A DNA stretch of 64,000 nt from Toxorhynchites rutilus septentrionalis (taxonomy: Eukaryota > Arthropoda > Insecta > Diptera > Culicidae), in contig NC_073745.1 of assembly GCF_029784135.1 (NCBI RefSeq), forward strand, positions 166,061,649-166,125,648, written 5' to 3'. The translations under genes were made by a program, and so were the position numbers. Positions 43,754 through 54,900 of the stretch are shown here, in pieces. Position 1 is the first letter of the stretch. Every line of letters begins with the position of its first letter. A model generated the notes under the pieces. It saw only the letters and a list, made by a program, of their open reading frames with translations, was not told where the DNA came from and made no database searches.

Positions 43754-44528
43754 ATAAATGGAAAATAGCTAGAAGGAAAGTACTGTTAGTTTAAGGAAAA
43801 AATGAAATATACAAGAAGATACTCGTGTTTATCAAGTGTTCGTCGCGGAGATACACAATGGTCGACAAAAAGCTTCTTCTCACAATGGCTGTAAGCGGAG
43901 CCATAAAAAGCTTAGGATATGTAGCGAATCTGATGCGAAACGAAGGGAATTTAGTTTTGAATTATAGCGAGTTTAGAATACCCTCAAGAACCGAAATTTT
44001 TACACTGCTAATTATGCCGAAACCCAGGTTGAATTAGTAGCTCGCGATAAATGAACAAGGACGGATCAATGAGAATATTACGATAAATGACAGATTCATA
44101 GCGCGGATTGTGGATATTTGAATCGATTCTATCCACACTACCAATTTGAAATGGCATTTCTAATATAGTAGCTTTTTGGTTTTCATAATTATGAGGAAAT
44201 TAAATCATCCTTTCAGGATTTTTATTTAGATCAGGTTAAATTCGCTTTTTAGTAAAATCCATCTTCTATCTCAGCAAATGAGTATTGTTTGAGAACTTGC
44301 AGGAGAAAATAAGGTTCAGTAAGAATAGGTGAAGTTCAATTCGTTGTAAAATAGTTCCTATAAAGAAGGAAAAACAAACTATTTGGTGTTACGACGTAGT
44401 TATGTTTATTTTTGTCTGGAAAGCATGAAGGATGCGACTCAACCCTGGGCTTATCTGAGTAAATTTAAACAGATAAAATTAATCTCTAACCATGTTATAG
44501 ATTAATTTTCAGGGGGAGTGGGTGGTAG

Positions 44529-45270
44529 TGTTACCGTTTAGGAATATAATAGTTTTAAGAACATAAATAAATTAGTTTATATAAATAAATAAATATATGT
44601 AGGTTGAAATAAGAATGTAGAACATTAGAATTACTCTAGGACATAAGTTAGCTATAATCACACGCACACACATATACACACCAAATACACAAACCTGGAG
44701 TCGAGCGATATACCATAAAACCACAATAGCTGAAATTCACATGTATAAGTTTCGAGAAGAGACATACGACATAAAAACTTGGGGAAAAGGAAAGCACTAC
44801 TGGGTCTATAATAAAAGCTCTTTATCCAAGGCACAATGGTCATAGAAAAGTGTCCATACTTTAATAATTCAAATTAAATTGAAAGCACTTGGAAACTGCA
44901 GTTCATACAGAGTGGATCGAAAAATTAGGTAAAGAGCATTTGATAAGAGAAGAATTAGACCCAGTGGTAAATAGTGTTTTCCTATCCCAAACAGGACCCA
45001 ATAATATCGGCACCAATTCAAATCGATTGGCAACAATTGGTGTCATCGCTAAGCCAGCGGTCAACGAGAGACTTGGAGTTGAGTCGCCAACTCGTTGGAA
45101 ACTCTACGCGCGACACAGCTCTGGTACCCAGCTTGCGACGACGGTCGCCAACAACGTCACAAGTGTCCTTCGCTCGACTCTTGCCGGCCGGCCTCCACAC
45201 ACTTCACACTTCACACGAACACTGTAAGTTAATAAAAATTGGAAAAAAAAGGAAAATCTAGTGTGTATTC
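44529..45270 (+). repeat. Probable 3' LTR of the gypsy fragment (end uncertain)
   Basis: TGTTACCG follows directly on a polypurine tract. The stretch has a TATAATAAAAGCTC motif (about 44810) and AATAAAAATTGG (45231), which fit promoter and poly(A) signals. No second LTR is available to fix the end. Confidence 0.4.
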
Positions 45271-45629
45271 AATTGCCAACTGATCCCTTGATTTGTGCAC
45301 GGATGTGAAATAAGCCGATCTTGAGCCTCCGCGTTTCAAGCTCGAGCTAGCCATCGAAAAGAGGTCTTGAGAGCCCACCCTCAAAGGTCCCCGCGGCTTA
45401 GACCAGGGATCGAGGGAATTTGGGATTAGCCCTTCTGTCTAATCTATTGAGAGAGAGGTAACAATGTGTTCCAGCGACCCGTGTCTTTATGTGAGAGGTT
45501 CCGGTAACGATCAGGTGTTTCTGGTATTGTACGTCGACAACCTGTTTGTGGTCGGTTTCAACCTGAGGGACGAAGAGACGGTGAAGCGTTGTCTTGCAAA
45601 CGAGTTCGAAATGGGGCAAAAGGCCGCAG

Positions 45630-47360
45630 TGGCCTGTGCTGTACACAGAAGTCGTCTCCATTCACCTCTGTCCATAATTGTTTGTCGCCAGCCATGCAGT
45701 CTGCGTAGGATCCGCAAGTCGGCTTCCATTTAGTCGTACCATCTTGCCCGCTGCGCTCCTCTTCTCCTCGTTCCTATCGGATTGTTGTCGAGGACCATTT
45801 TCACTGGGCTGTCGTCCGACATTCTTACAACGTGCCCAGCCCAACGAAGCCGGCCGATTTTCGCGGTATGTATAATTGGTGGTTCTCCCAGCAACTGGTG
45901 CAACTCATGATTTGTTCGCCTTCTCCACATCTCGTCATCCATCTGCACTCCACCGTAGATGGTGCGTAATACCTTCCGTTTGAACACACTAAGGGTGCGC
46001 CGGTCCTCCGCGAGCATAACCCACGTCTCGTGGCCGTAGAGGGCTATACATGGTAGTGTTCTATATATGGTTAACTTTGTGATGTGACGAATTTTAATCG
46101 ACCGTAGTATCTTCAAGAGTTCAAAGTAAGCACGATTTCATGACATGATGTCTTTGTATCTATCTGCTGGTGTCGTTATCGGTGGTCACCAGTGAGCCCA
46201 AGTACACGAACTCGTCTACCACTTCGATTTCGTCACCGCCAATCAGAATTCTTGGTGGGAGGCTAACATTTGTCTCCTTGGAGCCTCTTCCTCGCATATA
46301 TTTTGTCTTCGACGTATTGATGGCAAATTCAACGCTACTGGCCTCAGTCTTCAGTCTGATGTAGATCTCCTTCATCGTTTCAAAGTTTCATGTAACAATG
46401 TCAATGTCGTCTGCGAAGACGTAAAGCTGGACTGACTTTCGAAAAATCGTACCACTCGTGTCTATCCCCGCTCTTCTGATTACACCTTCTAAAGCGGTAT
46501 TGAACAGGGAAGCAGGGAAGTCCATCACCTTACCGCAGCCCTCTCCAAGATTCGAAGGGACTCGAGAGGATCCCCGATACTCGGCGCACACACATTACTC
46601 GGTCCATCGTCGCCTTCATCAATCGTATCAGTTAATCGGGAAAACCGTGTTCGTGCATAATTTGCCATAACTTGTCCGATCGATTGTATCATAAGCTGAT
46701 TTAAAGTCGATGAAAAGATGATGTTCAACGACATTTCTACGCTACGTTCAACTCGCGACATTTCTGCAGAACCTGTTGTATCGCGAAAATCTGATCCGTG
46801 GTGGGTACCCATAAATCCCGCTCGATATTGCCCCACGAACTCCTTTGTAAACGGTAATAGGCGGCGGTAGATTATCTGAGAGAGTACCTTGTATGCGGCG
46901 CTTAGCAGCGTGAGCGCACGGTATTTGAAGCAATCCAGCTTGTAACCCTTTTTGTAGATTGGACACACGACCCCTTCCATCCACTCCTTCGTTAAGCGTT
47001 AATCCTCCTAAATCTTGACGATTTCCCAGTGCAGTGCTCCAGTTAGTGCTTCACCACCGTATTTTAGTACCTCACTCGGTAAACTGTCGATAGCAGCGGC
47101 TTTATTGTTTATCAACCGTCCAATCTCTTCCTCTACTTCTTGGAGATCAGGTACCGGAGAACGGTCATCAACTGCACGTGCTCCTAGATCTATCATTGTA
47201 CCACCTCCATTCACTGCTGCATCGCCGTTAAGATGTTCGTCGTAGTATTGCTTCCACCTTTCAACCACCTCACACTCGTTAGTGAGAAGATTACCCCCCA
47301 AATCTCGACACATATCGGTTTGTGGCACATAGCCTTTGCGCGAGCAGTTAAGCTTCAATA
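45630..47360 (-). pseudogene. Non-LTR retrotransposon (LINE) relic
   Basis: From 47358 down: VERWKQYYDEHLNG and LPSEVLKYGGEAL; VVCPIYKKGYKLDC and LTLLSAAYKVLSQ (46980-46870); FNTALEGVIRRAGI; FADDIDIV, the RT catalytic box (about 46395); EVVDEFVYLGSLVT; LYGHETWVM and FKRKVLRTIYGG; GRLRWAGHVVRMSDD; and a tail with EWRRLL. The order fits one LINE ORF2 from the RT onwards, with many frameshifts and a lost middle of the palm. The endonuclease is absent. The 3' end abuts copia piece 3. Confidence 0.85.
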
Positions 47361-47544
47361 TGATGGATGATTGACTAGAAAATAATCGACGGCTTCCTCA
47401 TCATCATCGGGAGAGCTAGTGGCACTTTGCACGGCTGTGTGTCACGGAGTTTGGTTTGTTCGACTGCTGTGGGATCTGCTGAGAGAACCGGAGAGAGTAG
47501 TGTACTTCGAAGATAAATTGTCGAAGATTCGTATGGTGGGAGAC

Positions 47545-49740
47545 GAGCAAGACCCTGACCACTTAGGGTGAAGGTGGAAGCTAGCCATTGTAGTAGTATA
47601 GGTAAACCCACGTGTAAAAATGGGGTAATAGTGTTTGTGAGAGAAGAGAAAAGCACACGTAAACAAATTAAACACGAATTTCTACATTACTCGAGAATTA
47701 ATCAAGCAAATGAAACCAAATTTGGCATGTGCAGGTTTTAGGGTGCAATGAATGTTTTTTACAATGGGTGCAATAGGGTGCAATGAATGTTTTTTTGGTT
47801 GTACTCTCCACCTGCCTCTCTAATTTCTACTTTACACGAGAATTAATCTAGCAAATGAAACCAAATTAGTCATATTGAGGTTTTAGGGTGATATAAATGT
47901 TTCTATGATGGTTAGACTCTCCATCCCCCTCTCTAAGGGGGAGAGGGGGGCGCTGTCATACAAATGAAACACAAATTTCTGCTTTACACCATAATTAATC
48001 AAGCAAATGAAACCAAATTAGGTATATTGAGGTTATAGGGTGCAATAAATGTTTCTATGATGGTCAGACTCTCCCACCCTCTCCTAAGGGGGGGCTGCCA
48101 TACAAATGAAACACAAATTTCTCCATTATTCGAGAATTAATCAAGAAAATGAAACCAAATTTAGTATATGGAGGTTTTAGGATGCAATAAATGTTTCTAT
48201 GGTGGTTAGACTCTCCATCCCCCTCTCTAAGTGGAGGGAGGGGGCGCTGTCATACAAATGAAACACAAATTTCTGCTTTACACGAGAATTAATCAAGCAA
48301 ATGAAACCAAATTAGGTATATTGAGATTACCATACAATACCATACAAATGAAACACAAATTTCAACATTACTCGAGAATTAATCAAGCAAATGAAACCAA
48401 ATTAGGCATACGGAGGTTTTAGGATGCAATAAATGTTTTTATGGTGGTTAGACTCTCCACCCCCTCTTTAAGGGGGCTAAGAAATGCACTGTATAACAAT
48501 ACCAATTAGAATAAACAAATAAAAAGTTATCAAACTTTGTTCAAAAGCAAGTTTTGAATTTTAATTTCCTTCGATATTATCGTGATGACGTTTGAAGACA
48601 TTTTTTCATACCATGTGAAGACATTTGAAAAAATCACCTGGCATCCCTGACTGGGACTACTATTAAGATATCGTCTAAATGCCAGATGTATGACACAATT
48701 GGATTTTATGAGATTGTTGTCAGCGGAGCTCTAGATGAATATCAGTTGGCCGTCATACAAATGAAACACAAATTTCTACATTACTCGGGAATTAATCGAG
48801 CAAATGAAACCAAATTAGACATATGGAGGTTTCAGGATGCAATAAATGTTTCTTTGGTGGTTAGACTCTACCCCCCTCTCTAAGAGGGGGGCGGGGAGGT
48901 TGGTTGTCATACAAATGGAACACAAATTTCTACATTACTCGGGAATTAATCAAACAAATGGAAAAAAATTGCCATATGGAGGTTTTAGGGTGCAATAAAT
49001 GTTTTTACGGTGGTTAGACTCTCCCCCTCTCTCTGTAAGGGGGGGCTGCCATACAAATGAAACACAAATTTCAGCGTTACTCGAGAATTAATCAAGTAAA
49101 TGAAACCAAATTAGGCATATGAAGGTTTTAGGATACAATAAATGTTTCTATGGTGGTTAGACTCTCCACTCCCCTCTCTAAGAGGGGGGGTGTCTGTCAT
49201 ACAAATGAAACACAAATTTCTACATTACTCGGGAATTAATCAAACAAATGAAACGAAAATTGGCATATGGAGGTTTTAGAGTTGATCTTTGTTCGAAACT
49301 GGAAATGTATTTTAATGTGATGAAACGCACTCCTATATCTTCTTTTATCTATACCAATAAAAAAGTATCGCTGAATGTGTTGATAAGAGCAGAACGTGAG
49401 GAAGTAATTGTCCGATTTAGGGTTGTCTTTATTCTATCATATTTTCTGTATAAAACATTTATTCCATGTAACGGAGAAACATGTTATTTGCAAGTGGTTG
49501 AAAAATCTTAAATGAGAATTGTGTCTGAAAATAATCTGATATTATAATGATGTGTTTTGTTTGAAATACTAGAAATTTTTTAGTGAAAGGTAAATTCAAC
49601 GGGGTCAATTAGAAGATCAATCAATGAACAGTTCTGCGATTGGACCCTTGAACTTGCTCATAGTAATAAAACGTGAATGTTTGAAGGTATTGATAACAAA
49701 AAACAAATTTAGGGCGGGACGAAGTTTGCCGGGTCAGCTA
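47545..49740 (+). mobile_element. Helitron-like element with internal minisatellite
   Basis: The right end reads GCGGGACGAAGTTTGCCGGG then TCAGCTAGT, a G/C-rich end finishing CTAG before T, the layout of Helitron 3' ends and a motif common in insect repeats. Inside are about nine ~150-bp units (next entry). The left part (47545-47650) recurs inverted at 51375-51455 plus 51700-51735. No Rep/helicase frame; non-autonomous if the class is right. Confidence 0.45.
47690..49290 (+). repeat. ~150-bp minisatellite array, interrupted
   Basis: Units contain ATACAAATGAAACACAAATT, TACTCGAGAATTAATCAAGC and GCAATAAATGTTTCTATGG, then a C/G-rich CTCTCC...AAGGGGG hinge. Units lie at 47690-48470 and 48750-49290, with an unrelated 280-bp stretch between. 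Similarity between units is roughly 85-95%. Confidence 0.85.
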
Positions 49741-49756
49741 GTTGCAAATATAAATA

Positions 49757-50354
49757 TACAGCCATTCCATGTCAAACCGATATAGTGGTTCTTAGATTTT
49801 CGTCAAAAGTGGTAGTTTTGTTCCTTATCGCAAATTATAAGACCAGTATTTTTTTATTTTTTTGTTAGGGTGACCATTTCCATTTTGGGGTGGTCCGAAA
49901 AATCCATTGTTTCACATTTTTGCCAAAAATGACTTTTTGCAAAATTTAATAACTTTTGAACCACTAGACCAATTCAGATGTTCGACATATCAAATTATTA
50001 AAAATAGACCAATTAATTGGTCTTTTTTGAAAAATACTGCAGTTGCAGAAAATTTTTATTATGTTTTCGTTATTATTGATTGTATTTGTTTTTTATAGTT
50101 TTTATGGTCTCGGGACCAAAGGCGCTTTATATTTTTTTATATTATTCCTGGAAAGCTGAGGATTTTTCAAATAACCTATCTTTTTTCCTGAACCGATATA
50201 GTAGTTCTCAGATTTTCGTGAAAATTGGTAGTTTTGTTCCTTATCGCAAAACATTAAACCCGTATTTTTTATTTTTCTCAATAGGGTGACCATTTCTGTT
50301 TGAAGGTTGTCTGAAAAATCAACTACTATATCGGTTCAGCATAGAATGGCTGTA
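49757..50354. mobile_element. 598-bp TIR element flanked by TA
   Basis: The ends are TACAGCCATTC and its inverse, continuing into inverted AACCGATATAGT motifs. TA flanks both sides. The interior shares the 'TTTTGAACCACTxxACCxATT' module with 10680-11800. The same sequence as its flanks, without an insert, is seen at 51230-51275, which supports the borders. Confidence 0.75.
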
Positions 50355-50362
50355 TATATAGA

Positions 50363-51280
50363 AGGTGCATTTGCATATGAAGTAAAATTCTGATTATTCG
50401 CGAGCTTAACATGAGCAAATTTATAATACATGCGAATGCGGGCTCTTTTGGTATTAACAAGTTCTTCCCCATAGTAACAAATGATCGTTTTCGCACACTT
50501 CACATCAAGTAATATCAATGTTTTCGCACACTTCACATCAAGTAATATCAACCAAACTCTAATCGATTACTCACAAGATATTAAATTTTCATCTGCTGTC
50601 GCCCTGTATAGTGAGAAACGTCGGAAAACTCGAGTTAGTGCTCTGAAATTTTCACTTTTCCATTTTCGGCAATGGTTTTGTTTGTATTGGGGGACGCATC
50701 GTATTTTCTTCGACACTGATGCCAGACAACATCAATAATTGCACACACTGTTGCAGACTGTTGCAGCTATAAAAACCACTCAATAAAATGTTATTCCTGA
50801 ATCATAGCGTTTCATGTCTTGAAAATGAATAGAATAAAATTGTGTTGATATCAATACAATTATTATTTTTACGTTTAATGGGTCTATAATGTTAGTTTTA
50901 GCAACTTTAACAATGGTTAAGCAAATTGTATTGCAGAGTTGGAACACTGCCACGGCTGCCTATGCTTTCAAAAACAATAAACGGAAAAGTTTTTTTTTTT
51001 ATTCTTTGTTGACATTCAATCAAAATGCCTCGGCCAACGAAGAGAAGTGTTAAGGCTCTCCAACGTGAATATGTGAAAACAATACGATCAACGAAGGAAA
51101 ATATTAGGGAATTATCAACATCGAGTTACTATGCGGAAGAACTTGTTGATACCAAAAGAGCCCCAATTCGCATGTGCTATACATTTGCTCATGTTACGCT
51201 CGCGTATAATCAGAATTTTACTTCATGTGCAAATGCACTTTCTAAATATATTTATATTTGCAATTGTTCATCGGAACATA
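50363..51280. repeat. Inverted pair of ~140-bp coding-like blocks
   Basis: 50363-50500 (minus) and 51125-51265 (plus) are inverted copies. Both translate in the same frame into closely similar peptides: EELV-N/D-TKRA, IRM-Y-FAHV-LA, NQNFTS-ANA. Upstream of the plus copy the frame starts at ATG 51025 (MPRPTKRSVKALQREYVKTI). A 33-bp direct repeat (GTTTTCGCACACTTCACATC...) is at 50485-50550. No domain recognised. Confidence 0.5.
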
Positions 51281-51453
51281 TCGTTCATACATTTTACTTT
51301 AGTATTGAATTGTTATTTTTTTTTCAAATGTATCCAAAGAGTCGTGTCAATGAAGCGCCACACAGTCTGATGAGTGAATTGATTTATTTACATGTGCTTT
51401 GTTCTTCTTTCACAAACATTATTACCCTATTTTTACACGTGGGTTTACCTATA

Positions 51454-51697
51454 CAGGTCGGACTCGATTATATATAATCGCAATTTCACTTTCAACGTTA
51501 ATTTTCGAATCCAATACATAATCGAATCACAAAAAAGCTATTTTTCTATTAATGTTTGACATTCATTTGAATGTTTGACATTCATTTGAATGTTTGACAT
51601 TCATTGAAAAATTTTTTCTTGAGATTCGATTATGTATAGGATTTGGAAATAATTGTTGAAAAAAAATGGTCGACTATATATAATCGAGTCCGACCTG
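51454..51697. mobile_element. 244-bp MITE, TA-flanked
   Basis: The ends are CAGGTCGGACTCGATTATAT and its inverse, flanked by TA (51452-51453, 51698-51699). The interior has three copies of TGTTTGACATTCATTTGAA (51553-51605). The uninterrupted target reads GTAGTAGTATAGG at 47608. The CAG...CTG end and TA site suggest a pogo-like origin. Confidence 0.75.
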
Positions 51698-51900
51698 TAC
51701 TACTACAATGGCTAGCTTTCACCTTCACCTTAAGGCACGTCAAGGCATTCATCGAAAAAATTGTTTTCTTGAGATTCGATTATGTATAGGATTTGGAAAT
51801 AATTGTTGAAAAAAAATGGTCGACTATATATAATCGAGTCCGACCTGTACTACTACAATGGCTAGCTTTCACCTTCACCTTAAGGCACGTCAACGCATTG
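51604..51900 (+). repeat. 150-bp tandem duplication across a MITE border
   Basis: 51604-51753 and 51754-51900 are almost identical (GAGATTCGATTATGTATAGG at 51621 and 51771). Each holds the right half of the MITE and the following ACCTTCACCTTAAGGCACGT. Confidence 0.85.
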
Positions 51901-54900
51901 ATATGTGCGTACGAAGATTCAGCGAGTGTGTATTGATGTACGTTACGTCCCGAATGTTGAGAATTCAGCCGATATTATGACCTAGGGCTTGCCAGTGGGC
52001 CTTTTGGGGTTGGTAGGTTCTGGAACCTCATCGCATTGACCAACCGACAGAACCAACCAGCAATCGAGATGTCAGTAGGCGATCAGATGTCAACAGTATG
52101 TGCAATTATTGAATGATTGCTTCGTTAAACGTTAAAAACAAAAGTTAATTTTTCGTACATTCGGGACTCTATCAGTGTCGGTATAACTGTCCCCTATTCC
52201 CCTCTGGGAGTGCCCTAATTATTATTCAATATTGGCTTAATGATAATGATAATTAGAAATTTAAGATCATTTGTCATTATTTAGAAATGGAACTCCTGTT
52301 CTGGCGGTTTCGCCCGATATGCACTACAGTTACGCGCTTTCTAGATCCTGCCCCTCGGAATACATTCAAGATCTGTTAGGCCTGCGTGGAATTCTCAACT
52401 AAGTACGATTAAAAGCGAATAATAATCATTCAGCTTCTGGACGAGAATTGGTAAAATTTCTGAATTTGCATAAAACACCAGTAATTCGATGGACTTCGTT
52501 TCCAAGAAAATTGCAATACCATCGGGCAAGTAAACAAATAAATTGTTCAAATAGAGTAAAATGTTTGAAATTCGGGTACTGGAGCTGTAGCATCAGATGG
52601 AGGCGAAACATAACGGATATCTCCTAATGGAAGATAATATGTGTGCAAAAGCGGATATTAGACAACACCCAAAAAAAATGTTGCTCGGCGTATGATTGCT
52701 GTCGAATTCACAGTTGGGTTTGTAACTAAGCTCGCGAGAAAAGTCATTCCCGCTTTTTCCACGCGGTGTGTGACGTGAAATAGAAAGTTTCTCGCTTCAT
52801 TGTGGAAGCTACCTTACTTTTCAACTTCTTTTTGATACCCGAATCGATAACATATGAGGACACGATTTCAAATCTCACCTAGTGACATACTATAGTCACA
52901 CCATTCGCCTACGGGAATGCAGTGACTTGAGTCATCTTACCTCATTCGCCGCGCGGAATAAAGGGGATTGTTTGACAACAAAGTTGTAAAGAATATGAGG
53001 AAAGCGAATCGAACCTCTCTACAAACATTTCATCTGCATTTTCAATTTTCCATAACGGCGTTAGGCTAAATAGGATTGAGCGACACTCGCAAGTGTTTAC
53101 CTATAACAGAAGTTACATGTCTCCCCCACTAGCGTGTTTCGTATCAAAATGTTATTACTCTTACCCTATTCCAGTTGCGAAGGCATATTACTTGATTATG
53201 GGAGAATCTGTATGAACCTTCATTGTTCCCTCAGGCCTCCATCCCATTGATAAAGAAGGCTCGAATAACCCACACATTTGAGAAAAAAATGTAAATTCAA
53301 TCTGATAATTTCACTTTAATGTCATATTATGATCTAAATTTTCGAATCAAGAATCAAGATTCGCTTTCTAAGTTTTTATTCATGCATTGAGATTCCCAAA
53401 ACATAAATTTCTTTCTACTTAAATTTTGCTTGTGTTTCGATAGTTAAATAATTTCAAATGTTTACCCATTTGAAAAAATAGATTACCAAAATAAAAAAGT
53501 TTGTTGAAATGTTTCTTCTCAATTTGATGTAGAGACATCTCCGAAACTTAGTATTCACCATACAGCATTCCATCATGTACTCCCATTTAGTTTCCTAACA
53601 ATCAGTTTATTTTAATTTGGCAGAACGAAGTGAATTGATACATTTTCTCATCCACGCGATATCAACCACAACGGTGCCGGGCTAATTAGAATTGAACACA
53701 CTCAACACTTCAGAGTTCTTCTAAATGTGTGAAAAATTTCATGTCTCCCCTACTAAGCAAAGGCAACACGTGTTTTGGCAACAAAAATGCAGCATATTGC
53801 TATTATTCACTCCCTATCTCAGCTGCAAAACATATCTTTCGAACACCCGCAAATCTTGCTGTATCTTCTTCATCAGATACGCCCTTTTATTCTCAATTTA
53901 CCAAGGGGACAATATCCATCCATCCAACTGGTAAGTTTGGTACATGTGTTTAAATAGCCCAAGTGTTTGCATGAATTGTCATGGGAGCAATTTATCACAA
54001 TTTAATTTGTTTACTAATCTGCTTTGCATTATTGAATATGATTGTAGACGTTAACAATCTCAATGCGTATAACTAAAGCATTATACGAAAAATGTTTTTG
54101 TTGACGAATAAAGTGACAAACGGAAAACACGTGCTTTATAATAAAGATGTGAGTGAAACATTTAAACTACCAAAGTTTTATAGCATTAACAAAATAACGT
54201 ATTTTTAAGTACAAAGAGTAGAGAGATCATTCTTCTGTCGGACACTTCAGTTGTCGGTCAGACAAATGATAAGCGATAAACTTCAACGCCTCTCGTGTTA
54301 CATTACCTGTCCGTCTTACACCCAGCAACTTTTCTTTTCACTGCACCATGAAAATTTTTCAACTCGTCGGTCTGGTTTTATTGACAAAAAAATATTGGAA
54401 AACATTTTGGTGAATAATTTGACCGATTGTTTCGAAAACGGTGTACAGGACTGTAATGAGTTCCGAAACACAAAAGTTTCCGAAGATGTGCTCAACCTGT
54501 CCGTCTCTCCACAGTCTTAAAACCATTGCTTTTTGGGTAAAGTAAGCCAACTAGTGTATAGTCGAGAGATTATACATAACGAAATAAAAAAAGAATCGAA
54601 GAAATTCGTTAACCTAACATAACCCTTCTTGTTTTATCTATCGAAGGAACCAGACACTATTTTGCAAGCCAGTTCAACAATTATATTTTGACCTCGAATG
54701 AATAAATTGATTGGTGCTCAGCATTTAATGTTAAAATCTGGCTGCACAAACTATCTGCTCCGTTCTATCTTTCATCTTCATACCTACAAAATGAAAACAC
54801 CAAAACCTGAAATCAGTGTTTGTAGTTATTCAAACGGCCGCTAACGATCCTTTGCATGAATGAAATTGTACCGTGAGCAGGATCGATTCGTGCTACGTAG

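Larger units (their letters stand above)
42080..45300 (+). mobile_element. Ty3/gypsy element, 5'-truncated
   Basis: The fragment starts inside the RNase H region, continues through integrase, a ~750-bp tail without recognised frames, a polypurine tract (AGGGGGAGTGGGTGG, 44511-44526) and the start of a TG-type LTR at about 44529. Everything 5' of RNase H, including reverse transcriptase, is missing. It sits between two parts of a copia RT. Confidence 0.7.
39655..45625 (+). pseudogene. Ty1/copia Pol relic in three pieces
   Basis: Piece 1 (39680-39979) reads LPTSFAEMKKRLDWDKWEMS, IDFLKSNNTWTLVKLPQG, then, in another frame, RLVAHGF-QNVGFD and FPVAPLDTVR. Piece 2 (41908-42075) continues QVDVKTAFLNSQLEEEMYM and, after a frame change, LKQALRT. 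Piece 3 (45455-45620) reads SSDPCLYVRGSGNDQ, VFLVLYVDNLFVVG. The order is that of a single copia RT. A hAT-like element separates pieces 1 and 2, and a gypsy fragment separates 2 and 3. The catalytic YVDD has become YVDN. No LTRs or gag found. Confidence 0.75.

Noticed and set aside
45018..45227. Frames near 44889-45261 as a gypsy env gene
   Set aside because: No signal peptide, membrane span or cysteine pattern; they lie in the presumed LTR.
48231..48883. Short frames with QMKHKF-HYSRINQANETK repeats as a repeat protein
   Set aside because: They are translations of the 150-bp minisatellite and break at each unit.
47690..49290. CRISPR-like array
   Set aside because: Units are ~150 bp, adjoin each other without unique spacers, and the genome is animal.
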